Shown here: piece by piece, positions 35,054 to 42,741 of the stretch
Layout of the letters: every line of letters starts with the position of its first letter
Position numbering within the stretch: the stretch's first letter is position 1
Origin: Alloprevotella tannerae ATCC 51259
GTDB lineage: Bacteria; Bacteroidota; Bacteroidia; Bacteroidales; Bacteroidaceae
Assembly (NCBI RefSeq): GCF_000159995.1
Contig: NZ_GG700642.1
Coordinates: 886,242 to 950,241 of the forward strand
DNA length: 64,000 nt
Reading direction: 5' to 3'
The notes under the pieces: model-generated
The model's database searches: none
The model's input: only the letters and a program-made list of their open reading frames with translations
What the model was told of the DNA's origin: nothing
Made by a program: the position numbers and the translations under genes

Positions 35054-35824
35054 ATGATGAAGAGACAGAGACCCTATATATTGATCTCCAATGATGATGG
35101 TTTTTTTGCAAAAGGCATAAATTTCCTCATTGATACACTAAAAGATGAAGCTGATATAATTGTTGTGGCGCCTGATAGCGCTCGCTCCGGCTATGCGTTG
35201 GCTATAACTTCGATGCTTCCTGTTCAAGCAGAAATGCTCAAAGATGAAGAGCATTTGAAGGTCTATGCTTGCACGGGGACGCCGGGCGACTGCATAAAGT
35301 TGGCTTTAAATCGTTTAGTGGAGCGAAAGCCTGATTTGGTTATTTCCGGTATCAATCATGGCGACAATTCGAGTGTGAATAGTCATTATTCAGGTACGAT
35401 GGGCGCAACTTGCGAGGGGGCTTTGCAAGGGATTCCGGCGCTTGCTTTTTCGCTGTGTGACCATAGAGATGATGCAAACTTTCAGCCGTTAAAGACGTAT
35501 ATCTTGGATTTTTATCGGAAGGCGCTGGTTTGGAGATTCCCGCCCTTTACGTGCTTAAATATCAATTTCCCCAAGGTCGACAAGTTTGCCGGAGTTCGCA
35601 TTTGCCGTATGGCACGTAGTCGCTGGATTAACGAAATTGAAGACTGCGAACGCAACGGCTATTCCGCGAAGTATTATTGGCTGTCAGGAAGTCGGCAGAG
35701 TCTGGAGCCGGAGGCGGAAGATACGGATATTTGGGCCTTGTCGCACGATTATGTTGCCGTGACGCCGACTACTATGGATAATACAGCCTACGATTTTGTC
35801 GAACTGTTGCGTCAGGACTACTAA
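35054..35824 (+). CDS. surE: 5'-nucleotidase SurE
   Basis: A 256-residue survival protein SurE, a metal-dependent phosphatase of nucleoside monophosphates. The metal site is 'YILISNDDGFFAKGI' (residues 8-22), then 'VVAPDSARSGYALAIT' with the conserved Ser and 'VISGINHGDNSS' with Asn; 'YSGTMGATCEGAL' follows. The start MMKRQ leaves either of two ATGs possible. lpxB begins 29 bp downstream, a conserved pairing in Bacteroidales. Confidence 0.95.
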   Translation: MMKRQRPYILISNDDGFFAKGINFLIDTLKDEADIIVVAPDSARSGYALAITSMLPVQAEMLKDEEHLKVYACTGTPGDCIKLALNRLVERKPDLVISGINHGDNSSVNSHYSGTMGATCEGALQGIPALAFSLCDHRDDANFQPLKTYILDFYRKALVWRFPPFTCLNINFPKVDKFAGVRICRMARSRWINEIEDCERNGYSAKYYWLSGSRQSLEPEAEDTDIWALSHDYVAVTPTTMDNTAYDFVELLRQDY

Positions 35825-35853
35825 GTTCCTTTCTTTGAAATCCCTTTTGTGAT

Positions 35854-37023
35854 ATGAAATACTTTTTGATTGCCGGAGAAGCCAGTGGCGATTTGCATGC
35901 GGCTGATGTGATGCGGGCCTTGCAGCGTAAGGATTTGGATGCTGAATTTCGGTTTATCGGAGGGGATTTAATGTGCGCGGTAGGCGGGCAGTTGCTTTAC
36001 CACTATCGCAGCTTGGCTTATATGGGCATCATAGCTGTTGCGCTGCATCTGCCTGCTATCTTGAAAGGGTTGCGGAGGTGCAAAAAGGAGATAAAGGATT
36101 GGCGTCCCGACTGTGTGATCTTGATTGACTATCCGGGTTTCAATATGAAAATGGCCAAGTATGTACATAAGCAAAACATTTGTCCTGTCTACTACTATAT
36201 TGCACCTAAGATATGGGCGTGGAAGGAGTATCGCATTAAAAGCATAAGGCGCTACGTTGATCGTCTGTTCTCGATATTACCCTTTGAGGTCGAATTTTTT
36301 GAGCAGAAGCATCATTACCCAATCAGCTATGTGGGCAATCCGTCTGTTGAAGAGGTGGCCCGCTTCAAATCATCCTATAAAACAACTTTTGCAGACTTTT
36401 CCGAGCAGCACGGGTTAGAGAAAAATCGCAAGATTATCGCCTTGTTGGCAGGTAGCAGGGCTTCTGAAATAGAGCGCAACTTGATAAAGATGATTCGAGC
36501 GGCTCACCCCTTATTGCAAAAGACCTATCAATTAGTGATAGCGTGCGCTCCCGCCGTTAATCCGGCCTTTTATGAAAAAGTCTTGACCCGGTTGACGGCC
36601 GATGAACGTGCACACTTGCATCTGGTGCGTAATGAAACTTACCTCTTACTTTCGCATGCTACGGCGGCACTCGTTACAAGCGGGACGGCAACGCTGGAAA
36701 CGGCACTCTTCAATGTGCCCCAAGTCGTCTGCTATCATACGGCTGCCGGCAAGTTGGTTTCTTTTATGAGGCAACTTGTCCTGAAAGTAAAGTATATCAG
36801 CTTAGTGAATCTCATCTGCGATCAAGAAGTGGTCAACGAGTTGGTGGCCGATGAAATGACGGTCTCTAATGTGCGCCAAGCTTTAGCCGATATCCTTCCG
36901 GAAGGGTGTAAGCATGAGGCTGTTTTATCCGGTTATGAAACTATGCGACAGCGGTTAGGCGGACTTGGTGCTCCTCTGCGCGTGGCAGAAGAAATCTATG
37001 AGCGTCTACGGCTTGAACAATAG
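35854..37023 (+). CDS. lpxB: Lipid-A-disaccharide synthase
   Basis: A 389-residue GT19 enzyme that joins UDP-diacylglucosamine and lipid X to make the lipid A disaccharide at the inner membrane face. It begins 'MKYFLIAGEASGDLHAADVMRAL' (residues 1-23) and has 'DCVILIDYPGFNMKMAKY', 'YYIAPKIWAWKEYR' near 115-128, 'ALLAGSRASEIERN' near 205 and 'TSGTATLETALFNVPQVVCY' near 275. Intact; in operon with surE. Confidence 0.96.
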   Translation: MKYFLIAGEASGDLHAADVMRALQRKDLDAEFRFIGGDLMCAVGGQLLYHYRSLAYMGIIAVALHLPAILKGLRRCKKEIKDWRPDCVILIDYPGFNMKMAKYVHKQNICPVYYYIAPKIWAWKEYRIKSIRRYVDRLFSILPFEVEFFEQKHHYPISYVGNPSVEEVARFKSSYKTTFADFSEQHGLEKNRKIIALLAGSRASEIERNLIKMIRAAHPLLQKTYQLVIACAPAVNPAFYEKVLTRLTADERAHLHLVRNETYLLLSHATAALVTSGTATLETALFNVPQVVCYHTAAGKLVSFMRQLVLKVKYISLVNLICDQEVVNELVADEMTVSNVRQALADILPEGCKHEAVLSGYETMRQRLGGLGAPLRVAEEIYERLRLEQ

Positions 37024-37200
37024 GACTTAAGTTCGGTTGCCGCAACATTTTAACCCTTCATTTCTCATTATTTCACAAAGAACTGTATGCGCAATAACGG
37101 GGTAGGTTGAGCAGGTTGATTCGTGTTGCGGGAAAACTTTCTCGAGGAGATTTTCCTTATCCCCTAAACCAAGTTCGTCCGGTCTTGGCTTGTTAGCATT

Positions 37201-37244
37201 AAAGGCAAGGGAGAAGAGAAACGCATCTCTTCTCCCTTGCCTTT
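37201..37244. terminator. Long hairpin terminator 3' of lpxB
   Basis: AAAGGCAAGGGAGAAGAGA and TCTCTTCTCCCTTGCCTTT form a 19-bp stem, followed by TTGTG on the plus side and flanked by AAT on the minus. It could serve both lpxB and the convergent HU-like gene. A second hairpin (GGCTTTGCCTGC/GCAGGCAAAGCC) lies at 37273-37301. Confidence 0.75.
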
Positions 37245-37314
37245 TGTGTCGATCTTCCGCTTCCGGAAGGCTTTGCCTGCGGGAGCAGGCAAAGCCGGAG
37301 AGTCTCGGGAAGGT

Positions 37315-37740
37315 TTACGGTTTTGGGCCCAACTTTCCTTTTTCTTTCTTCCGCTTCGGGTTGTCGACCTCCACCTCGATCTTCTTCAAGGCCTGGCGAA
37401 CGGGCTCTTTCCACGTCACGATGATGCGCGGACGCTTCAATGATTCGGCGCAGACATCGACCTCCTTGGCTTCCATCTTCGAGGGTATGGCGGTGCGCAG
37501 CGAGAAAATGTCGCCCAAGTCGAGCGAGCCGCCGAGGGTGACAATCTCTATGACGATGTTGCGCAACGTGATGATGACGTTCCTCACGTCGCCCTCGCTC
37601 AATGACGTTTCCCTGACGATGCGCTCCACGAGCCATTTCGAGGAGAATTTCAGCGGAGCCTTCGGCACAGCGCTGTAGGCCTTCTGCCCCTTGCGCGGAC
37701 CTATGCGCATGATGCTTTCAATCACTTTGAATACCAGCAT
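37315..37740 (-). CDS. HU-like DNA-binding protein (Bacteroidetes type) 1
   Basis: A 141-residue protein of the Bacteroidetes HU-like/HIG family: 'MRIGPRKGQKAYSAVPKAPLKFSSKWLVERIVRETSLSEGDVRNVIITLRNIVIEIVTLGGSLDLGDIFSLRTAI' parallels HU alpha helices and the 'GxxVxLGDLGSF' turn. It then has a basic C-terminal tail (KRKKEKGK). It should bind DNA without strong sequence specificity. It is only about 85 bp from a 23-bp repeat array. In this genus such proteins are numerous; a specific target is unknown. Confidence 0.8.
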   Translation of the reverse strand: MLVFKVIESIMRIGPRKGQKAYSAVPKAPLKFSSKWLVERIVRETSLSEGDVRNVIITLRNIVIEIVTLGGSLDLGDIFSLRTAIPSKMEAKEVDVCAESLKRPRIIVTWKEPVRQALKKIEVEVDNPKRKKEKGKLGPKP

Positions 37741-37825
37741 ATTGTTTATTGTTTTAAGTTATGAAAAAGGGTGCCGTTCGTCTTGGAGCGGCACCCGGTT
37801 AATACTATTGTTTTGTGTGTTCTCC

Positions 37826-37940
37826 TGTACTCCTATAAGGACTTGTCTTGTACTCCTATAAGGACTCCTTTTGTACTCCTATAAGGACTCCTTTTGTACT
37901 CCTATAAGGACTCCTCTTGTACTCCTATAAGGAGTGTAAG
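37826..37940. repeat. Five-unit 23-bp array, family C', next to HU-like gene 1
   Basis: Five contiguous 23-bp units (37826, 37849, 37872, 37895, 37918) with TGTACTCCTATAAGGACTCC-like sequence; a sixth degenerate unit may follow to 37963. The core CCTATAAGG is the reverse complement of the core CCTTATAGG of the long array at 20689, while the flanking ACTCCT keeps the same orientation. It lies between the HU-like gene start and the end of the lipoprotein gene. Confidence 0.9.
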
Positions 37941-37972
37941 TGCAATCGGGGTTTATATAAGGCGTGTATGGC

Positions 37973-39712
37973 TTAGCGGTCGGTCGGCCACATGGTGCAG
38001 GCTCCGTGTTTGCGAGGAATGATCACGACTTCCGGTCCATAGGTGAATCTTCCCGCTTGCAAGGCATATGCATAATCAGGATGCCCCGGAACAGGTGTAC
38101 TCGACCAGTAGTAAAGCGTTTCTCCCATATTGCCAAAATAGCCATTCCCGTTCGTATCCGGTACGTATGCTCCCATCATGGGCAGACAGAAATAGTCCTT
38201 CAGATTATCCGGCTTCTCCATCGTTAGGGAACCGTTACCAAAGTCCGGCTTTTTGATACTTCTGGTGTAGTCGATGCCGTCGGGAGCTTTTGCCTTTAAT
38301 TCGTCGACCGTCTTGCCCACACTTTTGGCAATGGCGCTCAATTTTCTAAACCAGACTTTATGACTCTCGAGATAGTTCATTACACTATATATTTCGTAAT
38401 CTCCTCCATAACCAAATCCATACTTGGCATACCAACATAGCTCGTTGACATTGGGTAGGTCTTTACAGCTTCGGGTGGCTGCCACGGCCGGTGCGGCACC
38501 GGTAGGATCGGCATAGGGGGCCACTTCGTTGTACCAACGAGGGTCCTGGTTGTTCTTCGGATTTTTGTCGCCTATCTGGTCAGCAGATGAATAAGGAGGT
38601 TGATTGGGGTTGGGGCCGTTCCATTCATAGCCTTTCCAGTAGTGCTGTCCAACGGCGGCATCCCACATATAATACGTATCGGCAGGATATTCGTGTACTT
38701 GCATGTTCTGGCTGATCACCTTGTTCTTACCGGCGGTAAAGGTTACGCGCGGATAGGTCTTGGTGACGTAACCATACCTACCTGTGCTACGAATAAGGAA
38801 ACAGTATCTCACGGTGAAGTTGGTATATGTGCCCGGAGCAATGCTCATTATGGCGTATAAAGGGGTGTCATACTTGTGGCCCTCGCCCGGCACCGGCGGC
38901 ACTGCGGGAGGATTCCCTACAGTAAGCCGTAAGAGGTCATTATAATGGTGATAGCAGGTGCTCTTCTTGTATTGGTCGTCGACGGGGCGCGAACTCAGGT
39001 CGATGGTGTCGCCCTTGATTTTAAATCGGCCGCAGAGAGCCTGGTCGGCCATTACATCGATATATCGAACATACAATCCGCCCCATTTCGTGAAGGGTGC
39101 ATGATCGGAGTAGGGGCGAAAGGTTATGTAAGAGCCTTTGTGCTCGAGCGTGAAAGTATAATTGCCGTCGGGTTGCCGGTGCGCAATGCCCGTGGCGAAG
39201 TCGCCATGTCTGGAGCGTTTCACACCGTAAATGAAGGGGCCAAGATAATTGAGATCTTCCGGAATATATATTTCGTCTAAATCGTGGTATGCACCGTGGT
39301 TCTTACCTAAGTAGCGCACGCGATATTCAGGTTTGGTAAATTCGCCTTCGAACCAGAACGTGGCCCTCGGAGCGCGGCCGGGACCACCACTAACAGTTCC
39401 TGCCAGTTCATAAATGTTATTCCATTTATCCCTCAGCCACTCGCGTGAGGGACCTTCGGCGTGGGTATTCACAAAGAGGTTATCGTCATCTGACCAATAG
39501 AAGTCGACGCCCGAACCGGTATATTCGCCCGAGAGGCGGGTTTCAGGGCCTTCGTTGGGCTTTACCATGGAAAAAGCGGTAAGCCCTGTGGTGTCGATCT
39601 CCGACCCCGGCTTCTGCTTGCCCGGGTCTAAATCGTCGGTGGCGCAGGCTGCGAAGAGCAGGGCGGTGAGGGACAACAGGGATAAAATGTTTGTCTTCAT
39701 CTTTCTTTTCAT
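37973..39712 (-). CDS. Large surface lipoprotein, fimbrillin/FISUMP-like
   Basis: Starting at 39712 (MKRKMKTNILSLLSLTALLFAACATDD) it is a 579-residue lipoprotein with lipobox LFAAC. The N-terminal half has the 'FYWSDDDNLFVNT' and 'FTLEHKGSYITFRPYSD' patterns of fimbrillin-family beta domains. The C-terminal end ('LYYWSSTPVPGHPDYAYALQAG') resembles the Fibrobacter paralogous (FISUMP) domain. I take it to be an envelope or fimbria-tip-like protein. It is the last gene of the operon headed by the CA-repeat ORF. Function is inferred only from family likeness. Confidence 0.75.
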   Translation of the reverse strand: MKRKMKTNILSLLSLTALLFAACATDDLDPGKQKPGSEIDTTGLTAFSMVKPNEGPETRLSGEYTGSGVDFYWSDDDNLFVNTHAEGPSREWLRDKWNNIYELAGTVSGGPGRAPRATFWFEGEFTKPEYRVRYLGKNHGAYHDLDEIYIPEDLNYLGPFIYGVKRSRHGDFATGIAHRQPDGNYTFTLEHKGSYITFRPYSDHAPFTKWGGLYVRYIDVMADQALCGRFKIKGDTIDLSSRPVDDQYKKSTCYHHYNDLLRLTVGNPPAVPPVPGEGHKYDTPLYAIMSIAPGTYTNFTVRYCFLIRSTGRYGYVTKTYPRVTFTAGKNKVISQNMQVHEYPADTYYMWDAAVGQHYWKGYEWNGPNPNQPPYSSADQIGDKNPKNNQDPRWYNEVAPYADPTGAAPAVAATRSCKDLPNVNELCWYAKYGFGYGGDYEIYSVMNYLESHKVWFRKLSAIAKSVGKTVDELKAKAPDGIDYTRSIKKPDFGNGSLTMEKPDNLKDYFCLPMMGAYVPDTNGNGYFGNMGETLYYWSSTPVPGHPDYAYALQAGRFTYGPEVVIIPRKHGACTMWPTDR

Positions 39713-39752
39713 TGTTTTGTAGTTTTTGTTCGTTACCAATTGTTTCCGTCTT

Positions 39753-39938
39753 CTACAGATCTTCTTCGTCTTCATTGTCGGGGAAGTCGTCGAAGCGCGG
39801 GGCGTGCAGGGGATCGCCGTCATCGCCGACACTTTGGTGATCGCCGGAGAAATACAACAGCTGGAAGCTGTGACCGAGTTCGATAAACTCCGCCTGCGGC
39901 GTCACGTAGGTGCGTTTCTCGTTTTCTTTCTGTTTCAT
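39753..39938 (-). CDS. Small 61-residue protein of the 'TYVTPQAEFIEL' type
   Basis: Begins MKQKENEKRTYVTPQAEFIEL and ends in an acidic tail (DNEDEEDL). Short proteins of the form K-x-Y-x-x-P-x-x-E/V-x-E, with a variable acidic tail, commonly precede fimbrillin-like or surface lipoprotein genes in Bacteroidales, and this one lies 40 bp before such a gene. It starts 9 bp after the stop of the CA-repeat ORF. No signal peptide. Function unknown; a secreted small peptide or leader-like role is only a guess. Confidence 0.7.
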   Translation of the reverse strand: MKQKENEKRTYVTPQAEFIELGHSFQLLYFSGDHQSVGDDGDPLHAPRFDDFPDNEDEEDL

Positions 39939-39947
39939 ATGCTTTAT

Positions 39948-40304
<357 letters not shown>

Positions 40305-40345
40305 CTTCACACCCACCCGCCGGGCATCGTAATCGTATTTGGGAG

Positions 40346-40377
40346 CAAAGGTAAGGCCTTTTATTGAAACCGGCAAA
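40346..40377 (-). promoter_or_regulatory. Promoter of the CA-repeat ORF and lipoprotein operon
   Basis: TTTG at 40374-40377 and TACCTTTG at 40346-40353 on the minus strand, separated by 20 bp. This is close to the full Bacteroidetes consensus. The -7 box ends 41 bp before the ATG at 40304. Confidence 0.75.
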
Positions 40378-40466
40378 TATCGCAGGGAAAAAGACGCGAG
40401 TTTAGGCGAACAATCGACTATTTCCCGCAACAAATTTATATAACGATACGAAAAAAGCACGCCCAC

Positions 40467-40488
40467 AAGCCCTTAGGCTTGGTCTTTT
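40467..40488 (+). repeat. Palindromic element, copy 1 (AAGCC-CTTA-GGCTT)
   Basis: AAGCC and GGCTT arms around CTTA, followed by GGTCTTTT. Related to 40546-40567 and, inverted, 41704-41726. The arm base change is compensated on the other arm. Confidence 0.5.
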
Positions 40489-40545
40489 GGCAGGGCAGGC
40501 GTTGGAACGAAGTGACAACCCTGCCACGATGCGCCGCAAAAGTAC

Positions 40546-40567
40546 AACCCCCTTAGGGTTGGTCTTT
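40546..40567 (+). repeat. Palindromic element, copy 2 (AACCC-CCTTA-GGGTT)
   Basis: AACCC and GGGTT arms around CCTTA, followed by GGTCTTTC. Same layout as copy 1. Confidence 0.5.
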
Positions 40568-40598
40568 CAAATTCGTCCGCGTATCGGCAAAGGTGCAG

Positions 40599-40704
40599 GC
40601 TCTTCGGGGAATTTTTACGGGCTATTCAAGGTGTTTTGCAGGCTCTTCGGGGGAGTGATTAGCTCTTCAGGGCCTTATGCCGGCTCTTCGGATCGTTTTG
40701 TCGG
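40599..40704. repeat. Five-unit approximately 21-bp array, family D
   Basis: GCTCTTC-type units start at 40599, 40621, 40642, 40662 and 40683, spaced 22, 21, 20 and 21 bp, with GCTCTTCGGGG-like starts and T-rich tails. The last unit contains the -33 box of the HU-like gene 2 promoter. It accounts for the upstream half of the gap 40305-40787 together with the palindromic elements. Confidence 0.7.
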
Positions 40705-40727
40705 TTCGGCAGAAATGCTTACCTTTG
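40697..40727 (+). promoter_or_regulatory. Promoter of HU-like gene 2
   Basis: TTTG (40697-40700), 19 bp, TACCTTTG (40720-40727): a full consensus promoter 60 bp upstream of the ATG. Confidence 0.8.
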
Positions 40728-40787
40728 CAAGCGCAAGGGCGAGGAGCGCTCTTGATTCAATTATTCACCAATTAAATCTATACCACA

Positions 40788-41198
40788 ATGATTAAATTCG
40801 TTATCAGAGCGAAGAAAAATCCGCTCAAGAGAGATCAAGTGAAATTTTATCCGCAGATGGCGCCGGGCGTACCCGTACTCTTGCGCACGATTGTCGGGCG
40901 CATCGAGAAGCGTTCGGGCGTATCTTCGGCCTCCGTCAAGGCGGTCTTGGATGCATTGCAATATGAGATTCTCGAAACGCTTGCGGACGGCAATTCGGTT
41001 CGCTTAGGCGATCTTGGCTCTTTCCATCTGACGATGCACGCCGAGGGTACGTTGACGGCGAAAGAGGCCAAGGAAAAAGGGGCAAATCTCATTAAGCGCG
41101 TAAGCGTGCGGTTTACGAAAAGCAGTACGATGCGGATGGCTCTCGACAAGCGCAACTCAATCTTCGGTGCGCAGAACGATATTCTGAATGCGAAGTAG
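40788..41198 (+). CDS. HU-like DNA-binding protein (Bacteroidetes type) 2
   Basis: A 136-residue HU/IHF-fold protein: 'LLRTIVGRIEKRSGVSSASVKAVLDALQYEILETLADGNSVRLGDLGSFHLTM' covers the two alpha helices and the beta turn 'GNSVRLGDLGSF'; the C-terminus 'RVSVRFTKSSTMRMAL' is basic. It differs from HU-like protein 1 in sequence. It sits between a repeat array upstream (40599) and another downstream (41346), with a strong promoter and its own terminator, and it is flanked by inverted palindromic elements. Confidence 0.9.
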   Translation: MIKFVIRAKKNPLKRDQVKFYPQMAPGVPVLLRTIVGRIEKRSGVSSASVKAVLDALQYEILETLADGNSVRLGDLGSFHLTMHAEGTLTAKEAKEKGANLIKRVSVRFTKSSTMRMALDKRNSIFGAQNDILNAK

Positions 41199-41252
41199 TC
41201 GGGTCGAAAGGCACTGAAAGGCGCAGCAAAAAGCGTTTCACACTTATCATCG

Positions 41253-41290
41253 GCCGTGTTTCCCTGTTTGGGAAGCGCGGCTTTTTCGTA
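41253..41290 (+). terminator. Terminator of HU-like gene 2
   Basis: GCCGTGTTTCCC and GGGAAGCGCGGC form a 12-bp stem (two G:T pairs), followed by TTTTT. Confidence 0.85.
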
Positions 41291-41345
41291 TCTTCTTGAA
41301 TTTTGCCCGTTTTTCGTGTGTGCGAGGATAGGTTTCGGACAAACT

Positions 41346-41584
41346 TTCCTATAGGATCGGAAAAATTGTCTTAGGTGAAAGTTTAAACTCTCTTATAGGA
41401 GAGTTGAAATTGTCTTATAGGAAAGTTTCAACGATCGTAGGTGAAAGTTTGGCGAGGGTGCGGAGGTGGGTGAATCGGAGTGCGAAGGTGGTGAGTTGAG
41501 GTGCGGAGATGGTAAATCGAGGTGCCGGAAGTGGTGAAACGGGGTGCGGAGATGGTGAATCGGAGTGCCGAAAGCGGTATCTTT
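41346..41584. repeat. About ten-unit 21-22-bp array, family E
   Basis: Units begin near 41369, 41391, 41413, 41435, 41457, 41479, 41501, 41522, 41543 and 41564, so the period is 22 and later 21 bp. Early units carry CTTATAGGAAAGTTT-like sequence (sharing CTTATAGG with family C), and later ones change to GTGCGGAGGTGG...GAATCGG. It lies in the 682-bp gap 41199-41880 between convergent genes. The rest of that gap holds the inverted palindrome copy at 41704, a CCACTAC/GTAGTGG hairpin at 41743-41762 and an AT-rich motif at 41830-41846. Confidence 0.75.
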
Positions 41585-41703
41585 TGTAGCTGAATCCTCG
41601 ATGAAATCAGCATTTTTTGAACTTTTCTTCCGTTTCTATCTTACTTTTTGCGCGTTTCCGTAAAAGCGCGAAGCGCCCTTTATCCATAAATTAGGATGTT
41701 TTT

Positions 41704-41726
41704 GAGAGACCAACCTTAAGGGGTTG
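41704..41726 (-). repeat. Palindromic element, copy 3 (inverted)
   Basis: On the minus strand it reads AACCCCTTAAGGTTGGTCTC-like, matching the copies at 40467 and 40546 in opposite orientation. Together they bracket HU-like gene 2 and its arrays. Confidence 0.5.
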
Positions 41727-41880
41727 TCAATCTTACCTTGCTCCACTACGGGGCTGTAGTGGATTAAATAAGTTGACAGTTTGAAAGCTCACAAAACACG
41801 TATGTCAAGATTAAATATAATGTCCGGCCTATATATATAATGTATACGGCTCAAGCGGACGGCGCAGCGGCCGCTCTCTT

Positions 41881-42651
41881 TTAGGGCTTTGCTGTCGGCT
41901 TGCCGGGCGCGAAGGTCAATTGCGCCTTTACCGCAGTCGTGCCATCAGCGTGGTGGATCTCAACATCGTAGACTCCCCCTTCGCGTTTCGCCTTATAGAA
42001 GTGCAATTCTTGATCGTAAAAGGTCTCCTTTGCGTAAGCTATTTCCACGCGGCGCAGCCTATTGTGCTCATACCATTCTTTAGAAAACAGATCCAGCACT
42101 TTTTCTAACAATCGTATCGAATTCGCGTGCCCGTTTGAGTCCAAATCGCAAAAGCTTACGCGTCCGATGGCTTGCGCTTGAGCCGTTTCTTCAGGCTTTA
42201 AGCGGATGCGCCCCGGTCCCTTAATGGGGAAGTTCGGCGTTGGGAGCAGCACGTTTTGAAAGTGCGAGAGTTGAGCCAAGTCTACCGGTTGCCTTGTGCG
42301 CAGATCGATCAAGGCCCATACGCTGTAGGCGTGCCCTATTACCCGTCCGGCGGCGTCTTGTATGGAAAACAAGCGCGTCGTGAATTGTCTGACGACGCCA
42401 CTGGCCCACGTCGAGACCCTAAAGTCTGCATTGGCGATCGGTCGATCCTCCATTTCAATAATCAAGCGTGAGAATACCCAGCTCCATTGCTCCTCACTGG
42501 TCGGTCCGAAACCGAATTTGCGCTCCGAAGCGTGCTTTTGCGCGCAGCGCAGTAAGATATTGCCCAAGTTTCCCCAAGCTATGCGTCCTGTAAAGTCTTC
42601 TGAAAAAGGCTCTACCTTGAACTTATACGTCCCGATCTGCCTCTTTTCCAT
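41881..42651 (-). CDS. Acyl-ACP thioesterase
   Basis: A 256-residue double hot-dog thioesterase (FatA/FatB-related) that releases fatty acids from acyl carrier protein. The N-terminal hot-dog has 'GRIAWGNLGNILLRCAQKHA' and 'WVFSRLIIEMEDRP'; the second has 'FCDLDSNGHANSIRLLEKVLDLF' with the family Asn/His catalytic motif near residue 173. Complete. A -7 TAGTTTTG lies 25 bp upstream, divergent from the redoxin gene. Confidence 0.92.
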   Translation of the reverse strand: MEKRQIGTYKFKVEPFSEDFTGRIAWGNLGNILLRCAQKHASERKFGFGPTSEEQWSWVFSRLIIEMEDRPIANADFRVSTWASGVVRQFTTRLFSIQDAAGRVIGHAYSVWALIDLRTRQPVDLAQLSHFQNVLLPTPNFPIKGPGRIRLKPEETAQAQAIGRVSFCDLDSNGHANSIRLLEKVLDLFSKEWYEHNRLRRVEIAYAKETFYDQELHFYKAKREGGVYDVEIHHADGTTAVKAQLTFAPGKPTAKP

Positions 42652-42675
42652 AATAAGTTGCGTAATAGTTTACTG

Positions 42676-42683
42676 CAAAACTA
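42676..42683 (-). promoter_or_regulatory. -7 element for acyl-ACP thioesterase
   Basis: TAGTTTTG on the minus strand, 24 bp before the ATG at 42651. Confidence 0.5.
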
Positions 42684-42704
42684 AGCAAATTCGTTGGAAA
42701 TCTT

Positions 42705-42712
42705 TATTTTTG
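42705..42712 (+). promoter_or_regulatory. -7 element for the redoxin gene
   Basis: TATTTTTG, 29 bp before the ATG at 42742. It argues against the longer frame that starts at 42694, which would begin upstream of the transcript. Confidence 0.5.
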
Positions 42713-42741
42713 CAAGGAGTTTAGCCTATTTTTTACTGTTG

